A DNA stretch of 11,722 nt, from contig DAOWES010000187.1 of assembly GCA_030638385.1 (NCBI GenBank), forward strand, positions 1-11,722, in the 5' to 3' direction. Below are positions 1 through 7,414 of this stretch, piece after piece. The notes below the pieces were generated by a model. The model saw only the letters and a program-made list of their open reading frames with translations. It was not told where the DNA came from and made no database searches. Positions within the stretch are counted from its first letter, which is position 1, and every line of letters starts with the position of its first letter. The DNA is from Candidatus Cloacimonadota bacterium (GTDB taxonomy: Bacteria > Cloacimonadota > Cloacimonadia > Cloacimonadales > TCS61). The position numbers were made by a program, and so were the translations under genes.

Positions 1-257
1 ATATTAGACGTTTTATCCAGTTCAACCGCACTCTTAACGGAGATATCACCTTTCACTTTACCGGAAACCAAACATTCTTCCGCCACGATACTAGAATGAA
101 CAACACCCGAAGCACCGATAGTGACAAATCCATCTGTATCGATCGAGCCTTCCACTTCGCCATCAATTCTTAATCCACCCTTAACCTGGATAGTGCCGGT
201 AAATTTACAATCTTTTCCAATAACTGTAGAAAGTTCAACTTTTCTATTTCTTACCAT
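1..257 (-). CDS. Bactofilin family cytoskeletal protein (partial, C-terminus outside window)
   Basis: The visible 85 residues start MVRNRKVELSTVIGKD and continue with short repeating beta-strand units such as FTGTIQVKGGLRIDGEVEG and VSGKVKGDISV. This is the N-terminal half of a bactofilin (DUF583/CcmA) domain, a right-handed beta-helix. Bactofilins polymerise without nucleotide into membrane-associated filaments that position cell-wall enzymes. The ATG at 257 shares one base with the stop of the preceding M23 peptidase (TAATG), and an AAGG lies about six bases upstream, so translation is probably coupled. Being last in an operon with parA, parB and an M23 peptidase fits a role in cell shape or polar organisation. 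The remainder of the beta-helix is off the window, so total length and any C-terminal extension cannot be judged. Confidence 0.88.
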   Translation of the reverse strand, partial: MVRNRKVELSTVIGKDCKFTGTIQVKGGLRIDGEVEGSIDTDGFVTIGASGVVHSSIVAEECLVSGKVKGDISVKSAVELDKTSN

Positions 258-904
258 TATATACCTTCATGAGCATTAATTTTTAAAATATTCAATGGAT
301 CCACATTCTCACCATTAATCATAATTTCAAAATGTAAATGCGGTGCAGTACTATTACCTGTATTCCCGGACAATGCAATGGTCTGCCCCTTTTTCAAGGT
401 CTCCCCCATCTCCACAAAAGTTTTTTGCAAATGAGCATACAGGGTTGCATAATCGTTAAAATGATCAATAATCACCACATTTCCATAATGTTTATCTTCA
501 TACACCGAAAGAACTTCTCCATCTGCTGCACTAATAATCTTAGTGCCGGTTTGGGTGGCAAAATCCACAGCAGGATGTTTCGAACTAAATTTTTGGCTAA
601 TCTTATATTTGCCATTTATGGGAATTAAATCGGGAGTATTTGGATTTGCATAACTCTTCTTTTCCGCTTTTTCTTTGAAACTTATCTTCTCCAGTAAATC
701 TTCTAAATTCTCTTCTTTTGAGCTTTTCGACGTTGCGTTTCGCAATAGCTCGATTTTTTTTGTTAACATCTCTACATACTTATCATTTCCGGAAATCTTC
801 TCTCCCCTTTCTATCAACATCAATCTCAGTTTATTATTTTGCTGATAAAAATAGAATGATATCCCAATTGAGGTAATCAGTAAAATTAACAAAAATTTCT
901 TCAT
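257..904 (-). CDS. Membrane-anchored M23 (LytM-type) peptidoglycan endopeptidase
   Basis: This 215-residue protein has one N-terminal membrane segment (residues 3-20), a charged, probably coiled-coil linker (about 22-85) and a C-terminal M23 zinc peptidase domain (about 95-208). The metal and catalytic residues look intact: H110 and D114 of the HxxxD motif, H158 in LYAHL, and H189/H191 in PHLHFE. It should cleave peptide crosslinks of peptidoglycan in the periplasm while anchored in the inner membrane. There is no LysM domain, unlike the other M23 gene in this window. The start at 904 overlaps the parB stop by one base and the stop overlaps the bactofilin start by one base; a GGGGA seven bases upstream can serve as ribosome-binding site. 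M23 peptidases of this architecture next to bactofilins are known partners (LmdC-BacA in Hyphomonas, Csd1-CcmA in Helicobacter), so it is most likely the enzyme this bactofilin localises. Confidence 0.9.
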   Translation of the reverse strand: MKKFLLILLITSIGISFYFYQQNNKLRLMLIERGEKISGNDKYVEMLTKKIELLRNATSKSSKEENLEDLLEKISFKEKAEKKSYANPNTPDLIPINGKYKISQKFSSKHPAVDFATQTGTKIISAADGEVLSVYEDKHYGNVVIIDHFNDYATLYAHLQKTFVEMGETLKKGQTIALSGNTGNSTAPHLHFEIMINGENVDPLNILKINAHEGI

Positions 905-1752
905 TACTTAATCCCCAAAGCCTTCATAAGCATCATTAATTCTTCTTCAGACTTATACTGAAAAGAGATTTTACCTTTATTAACGCCACCGGAAACCTTT
1001 ACTTTCACACCAAATCTATCTTTTAATTTTTTTTCTTCAGATTGAAAAATTACCGGGTTTATATTTGCCTTTGGCTTTCCCTCATCCCAACCGTTAGCAT
1101 TTATTATTTTCGCTTTTTCTTCAGCTTTTCTCACCGAAAGTTTATACTTGGTAATCTCTTCCGCAAAACGTTCTTGATACTTATCTTCAACTTGCAAAAT
1201 AGCTCTGGCATGCCCGGATGATATTTTGCTATCCAATACCATTTGCTGCACACTTGGCTTAAGATTTAACAATCTGATAAAATTGGAAATAGTAGCACGT
1301 TCTTTACCCACAACCTCAGAAATCTGAGCATGAGTTAATGAGAATTCATCACTTAAACGTTTATATGCTTTTGCCTCTTCCAAAGCATTCAAATCTTCCC
1401 TTTGCACGTTTTCAATAATGGAAAATTGCAATTGTTCTTTATCACTTAGACTTCTCACAATCACAGGCACATCTGAAAATCCGGCTAATTTGGACGCTTC
1501 CAATCTTCTTTCTCCGGCCACCAACTCATAGCCACCTCTATCACGTCGAGTAACTATTATTGGTTGAATTATACCATTTTCCACTAAAGAATTTGCTAAC
1601 TCCTGTAATTTCCCTTGGTCAAACACCTTTCGGGGCTGATATCTATTTGGTTTGATCTGATTGAGTCTGAGGGTTGTAATCCCGGTAGTTGAATCGGTTG
1701 ATTCCGGAATCGTAGAAATTAATGCATCTAAACCTCTTCCTAATTTGTTCAT
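904..1752 (-). CDS. parB: Chromosome-partitioning protein ParB (CTP-binding DNA clamp)
   Basis: A 282-residue protein with the full chromosomal ParB layout. Residues 3-11 (KLGRGLDAL) are the N-terminal ParA-contact segment found in Spo0J-type proteins. The CTP-binding/nuclease-like fold carries NRYQPRK (36-42), GERR (80-83, the CTP-contact motif) and ENVQRE (114-119). A helix-turn-helix spans roughly 138-160, followed by the SSGHAR segment (178-183) and a C-terminal dimerisation region (about 235-282). It should load at parS, spread along DNA and stimulate ParA. Length is normal for the chromosomal family (about 280-300). The ATG at 1752 overlaps the parA stop in an ATGA arrangement, typical of translational coupling, and no strong ribosome-binding site of its own is seen. 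The gene order rsmG-parA-parB marks it as the chromosomal copy rather than a plasmid one. Confidence 0.96.
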   Translation of the reverse strand: MNKLGRGLDALISTIPESTDSTTGITTLRLNQIKPNRYQPRKVFDQGKLQELANSLVENGIIQPIIVTRRDRGGYELVAGERRLEASKLAGFSDVPVIVRSLSDKEQLQFSIIENVQREDLNALEEAKAYKRLSDEFSLTHAQISEVVGKERATISNFIRLLNLKPSVQQMVLDSKISSGHARAILQVEDKYQERFAEEITKYKLSVRKAEEKAKIINANGWDEGKPKANINPVIFQSEEKKLKDRFGVKVKVSGGVNKGKISFQYKSEEELMMLMKALGIK

Positions 1753-2504
1753 CTTGCAACCACTTCCTTTGCCAGTTCAAGATAACCCTTGGATCCCGGC
1801 GATTTTATATCATAATGAAAAATGGGCTTACCAAAACTTGGCGCTTCTGATAATTTTACATTTCTATGAATTACTGTTTCAAATGTTTTTTCATTGAAAT
1901 AACGACGAACTTCTTTTGCTACTTGATTTGATAAATTCAATCTACGATCAAACAGAGTTAGCAATATTCCCAAAATATCAAGTTCAGGGTTCAAACCTTT
2001 CTTAATCAAACGAATCGTATTTAGCAGCTGGCTTACTCCTTCCAAGGCATAATACTCGCATTGAATAGGAATGAGCACATCGGTACAAGCCGTTAGTGCG
2101 TTTACTGTAAGCAACCCCAAAGAAGGAGGACAATCGATGATAATATATTCATAATTATCTTTCACTGCATCTAAAGCGTGTTTTAATTTATGCTCTCTGG
2201 AATATTCCTTCACCAATTCTATCTCTGCCCCACTAAGATCTACACTGGCAGGCGCTACATCCAAGTAATCCAAATTCGGGCAAGTTCTAACAATCTCAGA
2301 AATCTTGGCATTTCCAATTAACGCTTCATAAATATTTGGTTTATCTCTAGAAATTCCCAAACCACTAGAAGCATTACCCTGAGGGTCAAAATCTACTAAA
2401 AGCGTTTTATGCTCAAAAATTGCCAACGCTGAAGCCAAATTTACCGCTGTAGTTGTTTTCCCCACTCCACCTTTCTGATTTACGATTGCAATTATCTTAC
2501 TCAT
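1749..2504 (-). CDS. parA: Chromosome-partitioning ATPase ParA (Soj type)
   Basis: With the ATG at 2504 the protein has 251 residues. It shows the deviant Walker A motif KGGVGKTT (11-18, signature lysine K11), a Walker A' motif DFDPQGNA (38-45) and Walker B IIIDCPPS (121-128), with no extra N-terminal DNA-binding domain; this is the small chromosomal Soj/ParA type. It should dimerise with ATP, coat the nucleoid and move ParB-parS complexes. A TTG three bases earlier (2507) is also in frame, but the TGAGG ribosome-binding site at 2510-2514 sits five bases from the ATG and only two from the TTG, so I prefer the ATG. The gene begins seven bases after rsmG, whose stop codon lies inside this ribosome-binding site, and ends overlapping parB by four bases. 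Confidence 0.97.
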   Translation of the reverse strand: MSKIIAIVNQKGGVGKTTTAVNLASALAIFEHKTLLVDFDPQGNASSGLGISRDKPNIYEALIGNAKISEIVRTCPNLDYLDVAPASVDLSGAEIELVKEYSREHKLKHALDAVKDNYEYIIIDCPPSLGLLTVNALTACTDVLIPIQCEYYALEGVSQLLNTIRLIKKGLNPELDILGILLTLFDRRLNLSNQVAKEVRRYFNEKTFETVIHRNVKLSEAPSFGKPIFHYDIKSPGSKGYLELAKEVVAR

Positions 2505-2509
2505 CAATA

Positions 2510-2514
2510 CCTCA
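2510..2514 (-). promoter_or_regulatory. Ribosome-binding site of parA, overlapping the rsmG stop codon
   Basis: On the minus strand TGAGG is followed by TATTG and then the parA ATG at 2504. The first three bases of the motif are the rsmG stop codon TGA. Sequence and five-base spacing match the site in front of rsmG (3132-3136), which supports ATG 2504 over TTG 2507 and implies that ribosomes finishing rsmG can re-initiate on parA. Confidence 0.7.
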
Positions 2515-3126
2515 TTTTGTAATTTCTATAATCTTCCTTGTCCCAATTTCAGGATGGCTCAAATCGTGAATTTTTACATTTGCAAACTGTTCAACATCAT
2601 CCATTAATTTGCTTTTATAAAGAATAATTTTCCCACCATCCTTCAATAAGCTCATCATCTTTTCCCTATATTCAGGCAATATTTTCACTGAACGACAAAC
2701 AATCACATCAAACTCACCGAACCATTCAGAATCTAAATCTTCTAAACGTGAAACAATCGTGAAACACTTTTTGAGGTCAAGTCTTTTAATGATGTTTTTC
2801 ACAGCACTCATCTTTTTTTTACGTGAATCCAGACAGTAGATTTGTGAAGTGGGAAAGATGATATTAAGAGGTATTCCCGGCAAACCTCCACCACTTCCAA
2901 AATCAAGAATTTTCTTATCTGAAAAATCAAATTCTTGGATTGGCAAGATTGAATCAAGCAAATGCAAAGTCCAATAATCTTCATCAGGGGTTTTACGCGA
3001 AATCAAATTCACTCTAGAATTTTCATCCAAGAGATACTCATGCAATTCTTCAAATTTACTTATCAATTCTTCTGAACGCTCCGGTTGTTGCTCCCGAATA
3101 AAATCTATAAATGCTTGTTTTTTCAT
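2512..3126 (-). CDS. rsmG: 16S rRNA (guanine-N7) methyltransferase RsmG (GidB)
   Basis: With the start at 3126 the protein has 204 residues, close to the roughly 207 of E. coli RsmG. It shows the SAM-binding motif LDFGSGGGLPGIP (74-86), the acidic-loop region LDSRKKK (99-105) that binds adenosine, and family segments NLISR (40-44) and HLLDSI (55-60). RsmG methylates N7 of G527 in 16S rRNA using S-adenosylmethionine; its loss gives low-level streptomycin resistance in several bacteria. An in-frame ATG at 3147 would add seven residues (MKKNEVV), but it has no ribosome-binding site and lies about where transcription should begin, given a TTGACA at 3172-3177. The ATG at 3126 has TGAGG five bases upstream. 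It is the first gene of the operon; rsmG next to parAB is a very common bacterial order near the replication origin. Confidence 0.95.
   Translation of the reverse strand: MKKQAFIDFIREQQPERSEELISKFEELHEYLLDENSRVNLISRKTPDEDYWTLHLLDSILPIQEFDFSDKKILDFGSGGGLPGIPLNIIFPTSQIYCLDSRKKKMSAVKNIIKRLDLKKCFTIVSRLEDLDSEWFGEFDVIVCRSVKILPEYREKMMSLLKDGGKIILYKSKLMDDVEQFANVKIHDLSHPEIGTRKIIEITK
2746..2766 (+). other. Tandem half-parS-like motifs inside rsmG
   Basis: ACGTGAAACA (2746-2755) is identical to the right ten bases of the canonical 16-bp parS palindrome TGTTTCACGTGAAACA. A second TCGTGAAACA follows at 2757-2766, an 11-bp direct spacing. A weaker ACGTGAAT lies at 2821. The left half of the palindrome is missing in each case. 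The bases encode ordinary residues of RsmG (121-128), so chance is a real alternative. ParB normally needs both halves, hence the low confidence. Confidence 0.22.
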
Positions 3127-3131
3127 AACAA

Positions 3132-3136
3132 CCTCA
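3132..3136 (-). promoter_or_regulatory. Ribosome-binding site that sets the rsmG start at 3126
   Basis: TGAGG on the minus strand is five bases (TTGTT) from ATG 3126. No comparable purine-rich motif precedes the earlier in-frame ATG at 3147. The same motif and spacing recur at parA. Confidence 0.7.
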
Positions 3137-3148
3137 TTTTTTTTCATT

Positions 3149-3177
3149 TAAAATTAAGGGATGGTTTTTAGTGTCAA
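3149..3177 (-). promoter_or_regulatory. Candidate promoter of the rsmG-parAB-M23-bactofilin operon
   Basis: Minus-strand TTGACA occupies 3177-3172. After 15-18 bases comes TAATTTTA rather than TATAAT. Read as a Bacteroidetes-style promoter (-33 TTG, -7 TAnnTTTG) the second element matches at all but the last base. Transcription would begin near 3140, leaving a very short leader before the rsmG ATG at 3126. The -35 match is exact; the -10 is an inference. Confidence 0.45.
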
Positions 3178-3206
3178 GAGAAATGAAAATCACACAAAAA
3201 TGATTC

Positions 3207-3223
3207 TCCCGATTCTTTCGGGA
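3207..3223. repeat. Small palindrome TCCCGA-N5-TCGGGA
   Basis: Perfect six-base-pair stem (3207-3212 with 3218-3223) around the loop TTCTT. The same arms with the loop TCTA recur at 10405-10420. Neither copy is followed directly by a T-run, so this is not an obvious terminator but more likely part of a dispersed intergenic repeat. Confidence 0.6.
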
Positions 3224-3462
3224 CAAAGTTCTAGTGCATTATTGGGCTTTAAAATATTTAGCTGAAAACTTAATTTTACCCAACTGCATCTTTGCCGGAA
3301 AAATGAAAAAAGCTTCTTATTCATCAAGCGAAAGAATAAAATAAAATGTTAATTATTTTCCCTTCTCGTCGCCAAGAAAGCCGGGTGAAAAGGAAGAGAG
3401 AACATTTATCAAGCAAATGATAGCAACCATGCATCCTCGAAAAAAAAGTTTATCTTAATAAT
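3224..3462. other. Gene-free stretch between divergent rsmG and PGPGW genes
   Basis: The complete gap is 3127-3517. Besides the promoters and the hairpin at 3207-3223, the 240 bases here hold no open frame with a ribosome-binding site. The only structure I see is an AT-rich six-base stem (TTATTC 3317-3322 with GAATAA 3334-3339); on the minus strand it is followed, after five bases, by six T. The block 3355-3405 is richer in G and C than its surroundings (GTCGCCAAGAAAGCCGGG) without an evident partner. A dispersed repeat or a small RNA could lie here, but the sequence alone does not show it. Confidence 0.4.
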
Positions 3463-3491
3463 TTGACATAATCTTTCTATTTCAATTTTCT
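3463..3491 (+). promoter_or_regulatory. Candidate promoter of the PGPGW membrane protein gene
   Basis: Exact TTGACA at 3463-3468, followed after 15-16 bases by the AT-rich CAATTTTC with no TATAAT match. It lies 49 bases upstream of the ATG at 3518. Only the -35 half is well supported. Confidence 0.4.
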
Positions 3492-3517
3492 TCTTACTGA
3501 AAATAGTAGGAGTTATA

Positions 3518-3958
3518 ATGTTAGAAAATTTAGTTATTTGGCTGCAATCAAATCAAAATCTAATTGTCTGGGTGGGAATCTCTTCGTTGCTACTTTTTAT
3601 CGGCACATTGATTTTTATCCCCATAATAATTATCAACATCCCATATGATTATTTCTCATATCGTGTACGTCACAAACTCAAAGAAAAGCATCCGGTTATT
3701 AGAATTATCTCGATTATCCTAAAAAATATCATCGGCTATATATTTATTCTAATGGGAATTGCAATGATCTTTTTACCCGGACAAGGCTTGCTAACTATCT
3801 CTGTTGGCTTTTTTCTTATTGATTTTCCGCTTAAATATAATTTCGAATGCTGGCTGATAAACCATCGCCCACTTCTCTATTCAATAAACTGGATTAGAAA
3901 ACGTACCGGAAAAAGAGAAATAGAATTTTTAAATTCTGATCAAAAAGGAAAAATCTAG
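3518..3958 (+). CDS. Small inner-membrane protein of the PGPGW family, function unknown
   Basis: A 146-residue protein with three probable membrane segments (about 17-40, 66-86 and 89-104). The stretch FLPGQGLLTISVGFFLIDFP (85-104) is the hallmark of the PGPGW putative transmembrane family (Pfam PF09656), here with PGQG in place of the name-giving PGPG. The C-terminal 40 residues are basic (NWIRKRTGKRE) and probably cytoplasmic. No enzymatic residues are recognisable and the family has no established function. The ATG at 3518 has AGGAG at 3508-3512, five bases upstream, so the start is secure. It appears to be a single-gene unit with its own candidate promoter, divergent from rsmG and convergent with mfd, whose stop is only 19 bases away. 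Confidence 0.8.
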   Translation: MLENLVIWLQSNQNLIVWVGISSLLLFIGTLIFIPIIIINIPYDYFSYRVRHKLKEKHPVIRIISIILKNIIGYIFILMGIAMIFLPGQGLLTISVGFFLIDFPLKYNFECWLINHRPLLYSINWIRKRTGKREIEFLNSDQKGKI

Positions 3959-3977
3959 ATGCGACATGACGCTTCCT

Positions 3978-6900
3978 CTACTCTTCCTTTCTAGCTTCAT
4001 TCAACCAATGAATAATCTGCAAAGATTTTTCCAATATTTCCGTTTGAGAAATCTTATTACTGGAGATGGTAAAAATAATTTTTAAATCACCGGTCGTATC
4101 AAATTTAACCGGATAATTGAAGTCCTTCATCATCCTTGCAATAACCTGACGGTTTGGTAGCAATGTATTATCAAATTCCATAATAAACTGATTTTTCTTA
4201 ATTTGTACGGTTTTCATCATTGCTTTTTCTGCCAACATTTTCAGTCGATAATAAAGCACCGAATTATTCACTTGTTCCGGTATTGGTCCAAAGCGATCTT
4301 TTAGCTCATTCTTAAGTTCAGAAAATTGTTCATTTGAATCAAACGAGAGCATGCGTTTATATATTTCCAAGCGATGTTTTTCATCAGTAACATAATCATG
4401 AGGAATGTAATGATCTTGCTCAATGCGAATATTCTTAAGCCTGAGATTATCCTCTTCTTCATCCCAATTTGGATTAGGATTATCTTTTTGGAAGTTATCG
4501 ATCGCCTTCTCCAATAATCTGTTATAATAGCTAAAACCAACACTATTCATAATCCCACTTTGTTTTGTTCCCAAAAGCGAACCGGCGCCCCGCAGCTCCA
4601 TATCACGCATCGCAATCTGATATCCACTTCCCAGCGAGTCATATTCGATGAGAGTCTCCAATCTAATTCTAGCAATTTCGGTAAGTTGTGGCGGGATAAT
4701 CATATAGGCATATGCGCGTCGATTACTACGTCCCACCCGACCGCGAATTTGATATATTTGAGCCAAACCAAAGGTATCAGCCCGATTAATGATAATTGTG
4801 TTTGCATTGGGAATATCGATACCATTTTCGATGATTGTGGTAGCAACCAGGACATCAAATTTATTATTAGAAAAATCCAACATAACAGATTCCAATTGCT
4901 TTTCGGGAAGTTGGCCATGTCCGATTCCAAATCTTGCATGAGGAACTAATTTTCTCAATTCAGCTGTAATAGTTTCAATTGTTTGCACACGATTATGCAC
5001 AAAGAAAACCTGCCCGCCACGATCCAATTCTCGACTGATTGCATCTTTAACCACATCCGGATCAAATGGCACTACTACTGTCCGAATAGGTAATCTAGCT
5101 TTGGGTGAGGTGCGAATAAGAGACAATTCTTTTAATCTGGAAAGAGCCATATGCAAAGTTCTGGGAATTGGAGTAGCACTCATATAAAGCGTATCCACAT
5201 TACTTTTCAATTTACGTAATTTATCTTTATGTCGTACCCCAAAGCGATGTTCTTCATCTATTATCAAAAGCCCAAGTTTATTAAATATGATATCCTTAGA
5301 GAAAAGACGATGCGTACCAATAGCGATATCAATTCCACCGCTTTGAATAAGCTTTATATCCCTATCGATATTGGCTTTTGATCTGAAGCGACTAAACATG
5401 GCAAGTTTAACCGGATATTGCGCCAAGCGCTCTTTGAACACCAAATAATGCTGCTCAGCCAAAAGAGTGGTAGGCACAAGCACAGCCACCTGATATCCAC
5501 TCATCACAGCTTTAAAGGCAGCCCTGATAGCTACCTCTGTTTTACCAAAACCAACATCACCACAAAGCAAACGCTCCATTGGTATCTCAGATTCCATATC
5601 TGTTTTTATCTCTTGAGTTGTCTTTAGCTGATCGCTGGTTGCTTCATAAATAAACGACTCTTCCATCTCCATTTGCCAGGAAGAATCCGCCGCATGCGCA
5701 ATTCCCTTTCGAGACTTACGCTCTGCATATAATGCTATCAGATCTTCCGCAACTAACTCAATTTGCTTTTTGGCTCGAGATTTTGTATTCTGCCATTTCT
5801 TGCTTCCCAGCTTATTGATTTCCGGACTAATTCCCTCTTCCGAAACAAATCTGCTAACTAAATTTAATTGGTAGGTGGGAACATAAACTACATCATTCCC
5901 GCTATATTTAATGGTGAGGCATTCAGTAGTGGAACCTTCTACAGAAAGTTTTTTCAAACCTGTAAAAATTCCCACTCCATGATCAATATGAACAATATAA
6001 TCTCCCGGTTTGAGAGAATCATAATCGACTAAGATCTCCTCCTTAGAAAATTTAATTGTTCGCCTTTTGCGTTTGTAACGACTGAATATTTCATGATCCG
6101 TTAACACCAACAACTTGGCGTCAATAAACTCAAATCCCTTTTGGAAAACACCAATCGTAAAATCTATCTTGTTTTCAAATTCTTCCAATAAATCCTGCAT
6201 ACGTTTACTTTGGCTTCTATTGTCAGACTGAATAATGATTTTGTAACCTGCCCCAATTTTGTCAGTTAACATAACTTCAAGTTGTTCTAAATCATTATTA
6301 AAAGAATCAGGATTTACAAATGGAGCTTCTAATTTGTGCTTTACTACATCAAAATCTTGATATCCGGCAGAAAGAAAATAGTTTGTATGAGAAGAAAATA
6401 TTTTGCTCAGATTTTGTTCATCATCAAATAAATTTTTGGGATCAGGTAGAACTTTTTTATTAAATTTAGTACGAGCTTTAGCATACATATCGATAATCTC
6501 TTCCTGTAGCTCATAAAAATAGGAAGAGAAAAATTGGTATTCATCCCAAAAAATTAAACAATTATCCTGCTCAAAGTATTTAAGAAATGTTTCAACTCGT
6601 GGTAAAAGCAAAGATACATCAAGCTCAATCCCTTCATAAAAGTCATTTTCATGAATTCTTGTCCAAAGCTCTTTGGAAGTGCTTTCGGCAATATCATTGA
6701 TAGAAAATTCTCGCGAAGGAATCAGCGATATCTCTTCCAAAACTTCTCCGGTAGATTTTTGGGTATTTATCGAAAAAACCCTGATTGATTCTATTTCATC
6801 ACCAAAAAACTCGATCCGAACAGGCTTGTGTAAGCTGGGACTAAATACATCAACTATTCCGCCACGTCGGGCAATATCGCCCACCTTGCTAATCTGATAT

Positions 6901-7406
6901 TGATTTTCATACCCCATACTAACTAAATTGGAAACCAGAAGATCCGGGTTATAATCTTCATATAGAGATAAATTAATGATGTTTTTGGCAAAGATATCAG
7001 CCGGAACCATCTTCCGTAAAAAGGCTCGTAATGAAACGCTAAATATCGCAGGTTGATTACTAACTGCGGCAGTCATAGTATCGATACGTTGAGCACGAAT
7101 AATATAATGCGGAGAGCGTTCTTCATATGGTAAAACTTCATAATCAGGTAAAAATCTTGAATATTGAGAACCAACCAGAAGGTCAAAATCATCAAGATAG
7201 TCTTCTGCCATTTTATCATCAGCAGAAATAAATATGATATTCTTCCCGGTTTTCTTGAAAATATGTGCCAATAACAATGCTTTTGCAGATCTATTTAAAC
7301 CGTGAAAAAGAGTTTGATTATTTTGAGCTGAAATTATCGAATCGATTTCTCTAATAAAATCTGATTTGCCAATTATCTCATTAATTTTTTCATACAACAT
7401 TTCCAT
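3978..7406 (-). CDS. mfd: Transcription-repair coupling factor Mfd
   Basis: Full-length at 1142 residues (E. coli 1148). Mfd removes RNA polymerase stalled at DNA damage using ATP-driven translocation and recruits UvrA. The N-terminal UvrB-like region (about 20-320) has no intact Walker A motif (FHGLNRSAKALLL), as usual for Mfd. The RNA-polymerase-interaction, CarD-like domain lies about 463-530 (KPGDYIVHIDHGVGIF). The RecG-like translocase follows, with Walker A GDVGFGKTE (616-624), DEEH box (717-720), SATPIPRT (743-750) and QIRGRVGRS (886-894). The C-terminal TRCF domain spans roughly 1000-1110. ATG 7406 has AGAGG only three bases upstream; the in-frame ATG at 7400 would have a nine-base spacing, so a protein two residues shorter is possible. 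It is transcribed alone, convergent with the PGPGW gene; no frameshift or missing motif is seen. Confidence 0.98.
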   Translation of the reverse strand: MEMLYEKINEIIGKSDFIREIDSIISAQNNQTLFHGLNRSAKALLLAHIFKKTGKNIIFISADDKMAEDYLDDFDLLVGSQYSRFLPDYEVLPYEERSPHYIIRAQRIDTMTAAVSNQPAIFSVSLRAFLRKMVPADIFAKNIINLSLYEDYNPDLLVSNLVSMGYENQYQISKVGDIARRGGIVDVFSPSLHKPVRIEFFGDEIESIRVFSINTQKSTGEVLEEISLIPSREFSINDIAESTSKELWTRIHENDFYEGIELDVSLLLPRVETFLKYFEQDNCLIFWDEYQFFSSYFYELQEEIIDMYAKARTKFNKKVLPDPKNLFDDEQNLSKIFSSHTNYFLSAGYQDFDVVKHKLEAPFVNPDSFNNDLEQLEVMLTDKIGAGYKIIIQSDNRSQSKRMQDLLEEFENKIDFTIGVFQKGFEFIDAKLLVLTDHEIFSRYKRKRRTIKFSKEEILVDYDSLKPGDYIVHIDHGVGIFTGLKKLSVEGSTTECLTIKYSGNDVVYVPTYQLNLVSRFVSEEGISPEINKLGSKKWQNTKSRAKKQIELVAEDLIALYAERKSRKGIAHAADSSWQMEMEESFIYEATSDQLKTTQEIKTDMESEIPMERLLCGDVGFGKTEVAIRAAFKAVMSGYQVAVLVPTTLLAEQHYLVFKERLAQYPVKLAMFSRFRSKANIDRDIKLIQSGGIDIAIGTHRLFSKDIIFNKLGLLIIDEEHRFGVRHKDKLRKLKSNVDTLYMSATPIPRTLHMALSRLKELSLIRTSPKARLPIRTVVVPFDPDVVKDAISRELDRGGQVFFVHNRVQTIETITAELRKLVPHARFGIGHGQLPEKQLESVMLDFSNNKFDVLVATTIIENGIDIPNANTIIINRADTFGLAQIYQIRGRVGRSNRRAYAYMIIPPQLTEIARIRLETLIEYDSLGSGYQIAMRDMELRGAGSLLGTKQSGIMNSVGFSYYNRLLEKAIDNFQKDNPNPNWDEEEDNLRLKNIRIEQDHYIPHDYVTDEKHRLEIYKRMLSFDSNEQFSELKNELKDRFGPIPEQVNNSVLYYRLKMLAEKAMMKTVQIKKNQFIMEFDNTLLPNRQVIARMMKDFNYPVKFDTTGDLKIIFTISSNKISQTEILEKSLQIIHWLNEARKEE

Positions 7407-7409
7407 AAT

Positions 7410-7414
7410 CCTCT
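7410..7414 (-). promoter_or_regulatory. Ribosome-binding site of mfd
   Basis: AGAGG on the minus strand is three bases from ATG 7406 and nine from ATG 7400. Neither spacing equals the five bases seen at rsmG and parA, so the exact Mfd start remains open between these two codons. Confidence 0.55.

Noticed and set aside
338..628. Open frame antisense to the M23 peptidase gene
   Set aside because: Complementary to a well-supported conserved domain; no family features. The same applies to open frames antisense to parB, mfd (4560-4949, 5418-5627, 6673-6897), rpoD (9793-10062) and the pyrophosphorylase gene.
2815..2830. parS-like site TTTTTTACGTGAATCC
   Set aside because: Only 12 of 16 positions match and the central CACGTG is broken. 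Mentioned only beside the better half-sites.
3306..3339. Minus-strand stem plus T-run as a terminator
   Set aside because: The stem is AT-rich, five bases separate it from the T-run, and no minus-strand gene ends there. Kept only as part of an intergenic observation.
3178..3517. Replication origin near rsmG-parAB
   Set aside because: No cluster of TTATCCACA-type DnaA boxes and no dnaA, dnaN or mnmG in the window; the rsmG-parAB order suggests, but does not show, proximity to the origin.
3940..4005. Possible bidirectional terminator between the PGPGW gene and mfd
   Set aside because: AAAGGAA and TTCCTTT could pair, but across a loop of about 35 bases, with both arms near or inside coding ends and no T-run outside the stem.
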